From: Phycisphaerales bacterium
GTDB lineage: Bacteria; Planctomycetota; Phycisphaerae; UBA1845
Assembly: GCA_020852275.1 (NCBI GenBank)
Contig: JADZBE010000035.1
Coordinates: 1-48,310 of the forward strand
Length of the DNA stretch: 48,310 nucleotides
Reading direction: 5' to 3'
Shown: piece by piece, positions 44,448 through 48,310 of the stretch
Position numbering within the stretch: the stretch's first letter is position 1
Layout of the letters: each line of letters opens with the position of its first letter
The notes under the pieces: generated by a model
Database searches by the model: none
Told to the model about the DNA's origin: nothing
Seen by the model: only the letters and a program-made list of their open reading frames with translations
Made by a program: the position numbers and the translations under genes

Positions 44448-45040
44448 CAGCCGGCGGCCTCCACGGGGACTTCCGCTCGTCCTGAAGACGCGCCCGGGGG
44501 GGCGCCGTTCGCAGCCAAGCGTGCATCGCGCGCCTCGACGGCTTCCCGATGCGCGCCCACTCGCTTGTAGATCAGCAGCAGGTTGCGGACGTAGATCACG
44601 CAGCCCAGCGCCTGCCCGAACAGAAACACCGGGTCGCGCCGATGAAACGCGTAGGCCAGGAGGCTCAGGCCCCCGGCGATCGACAGCCACCAGAACGCCA
44701 CGGGCACGTAGCTGCGCTTGCGCCGCTCGCTGGCGATCCACTGCACGACGAAGCGCATCATGAACACGCCTTGCGCGGCGAAGCCGAAGATGACCCACGG
44801 GTTGGACAGCGTGCCCGCCAGCCGCTCGACCAGGCTCGTCGGCTCGATCTTCACGCCGAGGAGGCGCTCCACCTGCCCGCGAAACGTCGCGTCGTCCACC
44901 TCCTCACGCCCCAGAGCGATGATCCGCCCACGGAGATCTTCCTCGTCCGCACGCACGGGCATCCCGAATACGCAACCCAGGCAGAGCGCCGCAAAGAACG
45001 CACGCGCGGCCCGCGTCGATGCTGTGCTTGTTTTCATCAT
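44447..45040 (-). CDS. Membrane protein with LpxB-N-terminal-like (LAB_N) domain
   Basis: 197 aa. A signal peptide or first helix (about 10-30, 'AARAFFAALCLGCVFGMPV') precedes a short periplasmic region and three membrane helices ('VIFGFAAQGVFMMRFVVQW', 'AFWWLSIAGGLSLLAYAF', 'FLFGQALGCVIYVRNLLLI'). The block 'RFVVQWIASERRKRSYVPV' through 'RNLLLIYKR' is the lipid-A-disaccharide-synthase N-terminal domain found alone beside GT2 genes. It probably helps the GT2 enzyme with a lipid-linked sugar. A second ATG lies one codon in. It begins the leftward envelope glycan cluster. Confidence 0.85.
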   Translation of the reverse strand: MMKTSTASTRAARAFFAALCLGCVFGMPVRADEEDLRGRIIALGREEVDDATFRGQVERLLGVKIEPTSLVERLAGTLSNPWVIFGFAAQGVFMMRFVVQWIASERRKRSYVPVAFWWLSIAGGLSLLAYAFHRRDPVFLFGQALGCVIYVRNLLLIYKRVGAHREAVEARDARLAANGAPPGASSGRAEVPVEAAG

Positions 45041-45249
45041 CCCCGTTGACGCCTTCGAGTCTGCCCGGGAAACCCACTCACAGGCCGGCGCGCGGGCGGG
45101 CCGTTCGCCTCAGGCATCCTGCGGGCCGGATTTCTCAAGAAAAACCGCCCCGTCACCACAACTTCCCGCAGGTCGAGCAATCTAACGCCGGTGCGCGCAA
45201 TTCGGAAGCGATGGAAAGCACAAGCGGCCGTGGTGAAAGGCGAAGCCCC

Positions 45250-45412
45250 TCCTTCCCGCGAAAGCGGAAATTCAGCCCCGCCATTCCCGCGCAGGCGGGA
45301 ATCCAGCCTCGTCGTCTCCGCGCAGGCGGGAATCCAGCCCGTTTGCTTGCGGACTATCACGAATCCAGCGGCCTTCCCGAGCGGACTGGACCTCCGCCTG
45401 CGCAGGGGTAAC
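45250..45412. repeat. Composite REPIN-like repeat
   Basis: Two clear left arms (ccattcccgcgcaggcggga+atccagcc at 45281 and a similar one at 45313) and one decayed arm at 45250 face a right arm ggactggacctccgcctgcg+cagg near 45383-45412. This is the same family as 35986-36088 but with arms multiplied. Confidence 0.65.
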
Positions 45413-45515
45413 AAACTCCCCGACCGGCCTGGAGTTCCACCTCCTGCTGCCGGCGAATCGGAGCGGGGGGCGGAGGCGACGCCCCGGCGATCACCGCGCA
45501 TCACCCCCCCGCCCC

Positions 45516-45659
45516 GGAAACGCGATTGACGACGGCCGGATGCGGTACACTTACGACGCGTGGAACCGGGTGATGAAGGTCACGCGCAAGACAGACAGCA
45601 ACATCGTGATCCAGACCGCGGAATACGATGGTCCCGGCGCGGCTTGTCGGAGGATTTCG
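45516..45659 (+). pseudogene. RHS/YD-repeat gene fragment
   Basis: In one frame the DNA reads '...DDGRMRYTYDAWNRVMKV' then 'TRKTDSNIVIQTAEYDGPG', the RHS core signature (YTYDAWNRL..V, IQTAEYDG.GRRI). Before it there is no start or earlier YD repeat, and after it the family sequence is lost. It is a stump of a large toxin-delivery-type RHS gene, left by deletion or recombination. Confidence 0.7.
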
Positions 45660-45811
45660 CTCCACAATCCGGCGGTTGTAGGTCACCGCCGAATAGTCCG
45701 CGAGAAGTGGCACGCGCCGCCGCCTTGGGGCTGGCAAGATCCGATAAAGCCACAGGGTGTTGGGAGGACTGGTTCCCGAGCTTCTACCCAAACGAAACAG
45801 CGAGGAGCCGA

Positions 45812-45908
45812 AAATCGGGGTGACAGGACGCCAGTTGAACTCTTCGTACAAGGAATTCGGGCCTGGGAGCCTGAAATCCGCGTTCTGCTGGCCGTGAAAC
45901 CGTGAAAG
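45812..45908. repeat. 97-bp direct repeat, left copy
   Basis: It starts aaatcggggtgacaggacgc and ends ggccgtgaaaccgtgaaa. I count about 11 differences from the copy at 47733-47829, so they are roughly 88% identical, in the same orientation. The two copies enclose the TIR operon. Confidence 0.8.
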
Positions 45909-45998
45909 GCGCGTGATTACCAGCCGCTTGGAGTAGTTTGTTGCCCCCGCAGGTCACTATGGCGACCCAGCGGCTTGACCTCCGCTTCGCGGATCCGA

Positions 45999-46862
45999 TC
46001 ACTTGCGTTTCTTCGTTTTCTTCTTCGGCGTGCGTGCTTGAGGATCGGTGAAGTCCCCGGCGTTGACCCAATCACTGCCGGACGTGTCTACGTCGCATCC
46101 CGCGTTGGTGAGCTTGGTCGCCAACTCCTGTCGCTTCGCATAATCGTCGGTCATGTGGACAACGTGACGCCCGCCCACGTCGCTGAACTCCTTGACGTTG
46201 CCGACTTGCACCAACAACGTTCGGCCCGGATGCGTAGCGAACGCCATTCCTGCCTCAAAGAGCACGTTCGGGCGGGCTTGTCCGGTCAAGGTGCGCTCGT
46301 ACGGCTTGTCCGTGGGCGATACGAGGTCGGGCCGGAGTTGAACAAGATCGTCCGGGGTGAGGAGAACCACAATGGCCCGGGCGTTGGTGAATGCGGTCTC
46401 CAGAATCTCACCGATATAGGGGGCGGCCTGCTTGCTCATGGCCAGCGCCGAGTTCCACTCAATGGGCTTGACCCCGACGGCACGAAGAAACGTGAACATC
46501 GCGTCCTTCGCCGCCTTGTCCCGTCCGTAGACCACAAAGACTTGATTCGGCGTCTTCTTCCCGCCCTTTTTACCGAGTTTGCCTGCCGTCTTTCCGGCGG
46601 GACGAGCGACCACGGGAGCGGGTGCCACACCCCCATTCGGCGGTGCCACGGGACTCCCGGCTTGCCGCAACTGTGCGAGTTGCGACGCATCCGCGTGCTT
46701 GTTGATGTTGACGCCGACTTCGGAACCAAGTTTGATGGCCGCAAGGTCGCGCGGCAGCGTTTCTCGATTAGCCGTTTGCTGAACTCTCGCGTACGTCTGA
46801 GCGCGGCTCAGACCCGTCTTGGCCATGATCGCTGCGAGCAACTTCGGGTTGATCCTGGCCAT
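45999..46862 (-). CDS. TIR-like nucleotide-binding domain protein (PF10137-type)
   Basis: 287 aa. Residues 1-66 are a helical domain ('LSRAQTYARVQQTANRETL', 'GVNINKHADASQLAQLR'), which I cannot assign. A Pro/Ala/Lys linker (67-104) follows, then the TIR-like fold from 106: 'QVFVVYGRDKAAKDAMFTFL', 'AIVVLLTPDDLVQL', 'RPNVLFEAGMAF' with the likely catalytic Glu203. PF10137 is the TIR type found in CBASS/Pycsar effectors, which destroy NAD+ when activated. The C-terminus is strongly basic (RTPKKKTKKRK). It is the last of three genes on one transcript, six bases after an HTH gene. It is probably an abortive-infection effector; the trigger is unknown. Confidence 0.85.
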   Translation of the reverse strand: MARINPKLLAAIMAKTGLSRAQTYARVQQTANRETLPRDLAAIKLGSEVGVNINKHADASQLAQLRQAGSPVAPPNGGVAPAPVVARPAGKTAGKLGKKGGKKTPNQVFVVYGRDKAAKDAMFTFLRAVGVKPIEWNSALAMSKQAAPYIGEILETAFTNARAIVVLLTPDDLVQLRPDLVSPTDKPYERTLTGQARPNVLFEAGMAFATHPGRTLLVQVGNVKEFSDVGGRHVVHMTDDYAKRQELATKLTNAGCDVDTSGSDWVNAGDFTDPQARTPKKKTKKRK

Positions 46863-46868
46863 CGCAGG

Positions 46869-47135
46869 TTACTTCTTCCTGGGCTTCTTGCCCTTCTTTG
46901 CCTTCTTCTCGCGGCGCTGCTTGGACAGCTCGACGCTAACTGTGTTCGGCGTGGTTCCGAGCAAGAACGCGATTTCGGCGGATCGGAATCCAGCACGGCT
47001 CAGCAAACTGATTTTCTCCGTTTGCTGGCGTTCCTGGACCAGCAACAACCCCAGCAGGTTGACTAAACGAGACTCGAAGGCGGTCATCCCCTCGACGCGT
47101 TCATTCAACTCTTCAACGACGCTTCCTTTTGCCAT
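46869..47135 (-). CDS. Small helix-turn-helix protein, second of a pair
   Basis: 88 aa from the ATG at 47135, which has GGAGG eight bases upstream. It begins with a helical 'ELNERVEGMTAFESRLVNLL', then an HTH similar to sigma region 4: 'ISLLSRAGFRSAEIAFLLG' and 'TTPNTVSVELSKQRR'. The last ~15 residues are nearly all basic (REKKAKKGKKPRKK). It overlaps the 83-aa HTH gene by 23 bp and is followed by the TIR gene after six bases. It probably binds DNA or RNA polymerase. No larger sigma region 2 is present, so it is not a complete sigma factor. Confidence 0.75.
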   Translation of the reverse strand: MAKGSVVEELNERVEGMTAFESRLVNLLGLLLVQERQQTEKISLLSRAGFRSAEIAFLLGTTPNTVSVELSKQRREKKAKKGKKPRKK

Positions 47136-47364
47136 TCTTCTTTCCTCCCTTCTTGCTCCGCGCCTGTCGCGCCAGTTCGCGCAGGGATGCTGGCGTGCTG
47201 CCGACGACGCCCGCTCGGTCATTCATCGGAAGGCCCAGTTTTTCGAGAAACGCCGCTTGCTCCAGCGTGGACTTGTCTCGGTACTCGGAGTTTTTGAGAC
47301 AGAGATAAGCGAGACAGCGGGCGATCACAGCAGACCAGTTTGCTTCTTGTTCATCATTGGGCAT
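47113..47364 (-). CDS. Small helix-turn-helix protein, first of a pair
   Basis: 83 aa from the ATG at 47364, with GGAGG and six bases of spacing. Residues 8-35 are helical ('WSAVIARCLAYLCLKNSEY'), followed by a weaker HTH ('QAAFLEKLGLPMNDRAGVV', 'GSTPASLRELARQAR') that resembles the HTH of the neighbouring 88-aa protein, and a basic tail (SKKGGKKNGKRKRR). It is the first gene of the three-gene operon. It may form a heterodimer with its neighbour or repress the operon. It is not assigned to a family. Confidence 0.7.
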   Translation of the reverse strand: MPNDEQEANWSAVIARCLAYLCLKNSEYRDKSTLEQAAFLEKLGLPMNDRAGVVGSTPASLRELARQARSKKGGKKNGKRKRR

Positions 47365-47392
47365 CGAGAACCTCCGTGAATTGCCGCGGCGC

Positions 47393-47398
47393 AGTATA
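47393..47398 (-). promoter_or_regulatory. Possible -10 box of the HTH-HTH-TIR operon
   Basis: TATACT on the minus strand, 28 bp before the first ATG. No convincing -35 at the right distance, so a regulated or non-sigma-70 promoter is possible. Confidence 0.35.
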
Positions 47399-47732
47399 CC
47401 AGTCAAAGCTTCGTCAGGATGGTATTCGTTATCTAAATGCCAAATCCGTTTAGGCCGTATACAAAGACTGAGGACTACTCCCCAGCACCCTCACGGCGGT
47501 CCGGTTCGGGCGCTGGTTTGGACCAATGCATGCAAGCGATCCGGCGAAGAGTACGGAATTTCCGCGCGGAGTCTCCCCGCCGCTCCCCGAACCTCGACGT
47601 GCGCATCGCGATCGCTGGCGTGTTCCGGTGTGCATGAGGCTTGTTGAACCCTGAAGGATTCGGATCCTTGGCGTTGGTAAGGGAGATGTGCATAGCGGTT
47701 GCCGGCCCCCCGTACCGTGAAACTCGTGAAAG

Positions 47733-47829
47733 AAATCGGGGTGACAGTACGCCAGTTGAACTTTTTGTCGAGGGGATACGGGCCTGGGAGCCTGGAATCC
47801 GGGTTTTGCTGGCCGTGAAACCGTGAAAC
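47733..47829. repeat. 97-bp direct repeat, right copy
   Basis: It begins aaatcggggtgacagtacgc and ends ggccgtgaaaccgtgaaa. It is the partner of 45812-45908 in the same orientation. Confidence 0.8.
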
Positions 47830-48002
47830 GGCCAAGAGATGGGTTACCACCTGAACGCCCGTTCCTGGGCTGGCTTGGGGTCTCCCTCCTTGAGCCGCAA
47901 GACCATCGCCGTCCCTTGATGTCCCGGAATCCGAGAACCCCCTGCTCGGGAGCTCGCAGCGCGACCCCCCCCCGGCGCCTCAACCCTGCGCTTTCAGCTG
48001 GC

Positions 48003-48310
48003 TCAGTCCTCCGGCAGGACTGTTTGAAACGCCGCAGCCACGTGGGCGGACGCGGTGGCGCAGTTCTGCGCATACGCCGCCACCACGGTGTTCTGCTCGG
48101 CGGTCAGGGTGTTTTCAACGTCGCCGTTCCAGCCCGAGACGGCATCGCTGCGGGCCTGATCCGTTTCGGCCTCGGCCAGCGCATGGTTGAAGCGCTGCTT
48201 CGCAGCGCTGAGGTCCTGCCGCTGTTGGGTCGAGAGGGAAAGCATCCGCAGAGGCATGGGGCCGTTCCAGCCGCCCTCAATGGCCGTCCAGGTCGCTCGC
48301 TGACTTTCCG
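48003..48310 (-). CDS. Partial gene, unknown protein running off the window
   Basis: The reading frame is open to the right edge, so at least 101 aa are seen and the N-terminus lies outside. An internal ATG at 48257 would give 84 aa, but the upstream frame ('ATWTAIEGGWNG') continues in the same style. The visible part is alpha-helical: 'STQQRQDLSAAKQRFNHAL', 'VENTLTAEQNTVVAAYAQN', 'AHVAAAFQTVLPED'. The 'LTAEQ' phrase is reminiscent of Spy/CpxP-like periplasmic helical proteins, but this is too little to assign. Confidence 0.55.
   Translation of the reverse strand, partial: ESQRATWTAIEGGWNGPMPLRMLSLSTQQRQDLSAAKQRFNHALAEAETDQARSDAVSGWNGDVENTLTAEQNTVVAAYAQNCATASAHVAAAFQTVLPED

Larger units (their letters stand above)
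45041..45998. other. Spacer with repeats and an RHS remnant
   Basis: No intact gene in 958 bp. It contains a composite REPIN-like repeat, a fragment of an RHS-type gene and one copy of a 97-bp direct repeat, each listed separately. The remaining stretches show nothing I recognise. Confidence 0.55.
47365..48002. other. Spacer between the TIR operon and the last gene
   Basis: No gene in 638 bp apart from the operon's promoter region and the second 97-bp direct repeat. The open frames here are shadows of the repeat. The stretch 47470-47700 has nothing I recognise. Confidence 0.5.

Noticed and set aside
45540..45905. 121-aa frame starting in the RHS remnant as an intact gene
   Set aside because: Only the first ~35 residues are RHS-like; the rest is the 97-bp repeat and spacer.

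Overview
The window is GC-rich chromosomal DNA, most likely from a member of the Planctomycetota. The evidence is an ECF-like sigma factor translationally coupled to a membrane Ser/Thr kinase with a WD40 sensor, large secreted proteins, a long RseP-type protease, an ABC permease fused to a CPBP protease, a prohead-protease/capsid fusion of a type I associate with this phylum, and intergenic spacers full of short hairpin repeats. No 16S rRNA or other strict taxonomic marker is present, so this is an inference.

Layout. 1-736 is a gene-free spacer with a 15-bp minisatellite. An initiator tRNA (737-809) follows and is the apparent insertion site of a compact mobile element running to about 12337. 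The element carries a large serine recombinase reading into the tRNA, a small HARE-HTH protein, and a leftward run of an unknown 175-aa protein, an ECF-like sigma factor, a prohead protease/major capsid fusion, a 55-aa protein and a primase-helicase. Its right part holds a SacI-like restriction enzyme, a D12-class adenine methyltransferase and a small membrane protein. No portal, terminase or tail gene is visible, so it looks like a capsid-encoding satellite or a reduced prophage. A degenerate copy of the tRNA 3' half and a terminator mark a probable right end at 12291-12377.

12652-19798 carries three leftward genes for secreted proteins (a small exported protein, a beta-propeller/IPT protein, and a fibre-like protein). 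20208-24040 carries the sigma factor/kinase pair. A 1.2-kb gene-free block with three kinds of repeat precedes dxr-rseP (isoprenoid precursor synthesis and intramembrane proteolysis), a small permease-like protein and a glycosyltransferase. 30844-33848 (minus) is a two-gene ABC exporter. 34174-39306 holds an exported protein, an M24 peptidase, and accB-accC, the biotin carrier and biotin carboxylase of acetyl-CoA carboxylase. 39355-45040 (minus) is an envelope glycan cluster: LpxB-N-like membrane protein, GT2, DegT aminotransferase, GT4, cupin and methyltransferase.

The right end, 45041-48310, is an accessory patch. It has a REPIN-like repeat, an RHS remnant, and a three-gene operon of two small HTH proteins plus a TIR-like nucleotide-binding protein. 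All three products end in lysine-rich tails, and the operon sits between two 97-bp direct repeats. This operon and the capsid-bearing element are the two most interesting systems here.
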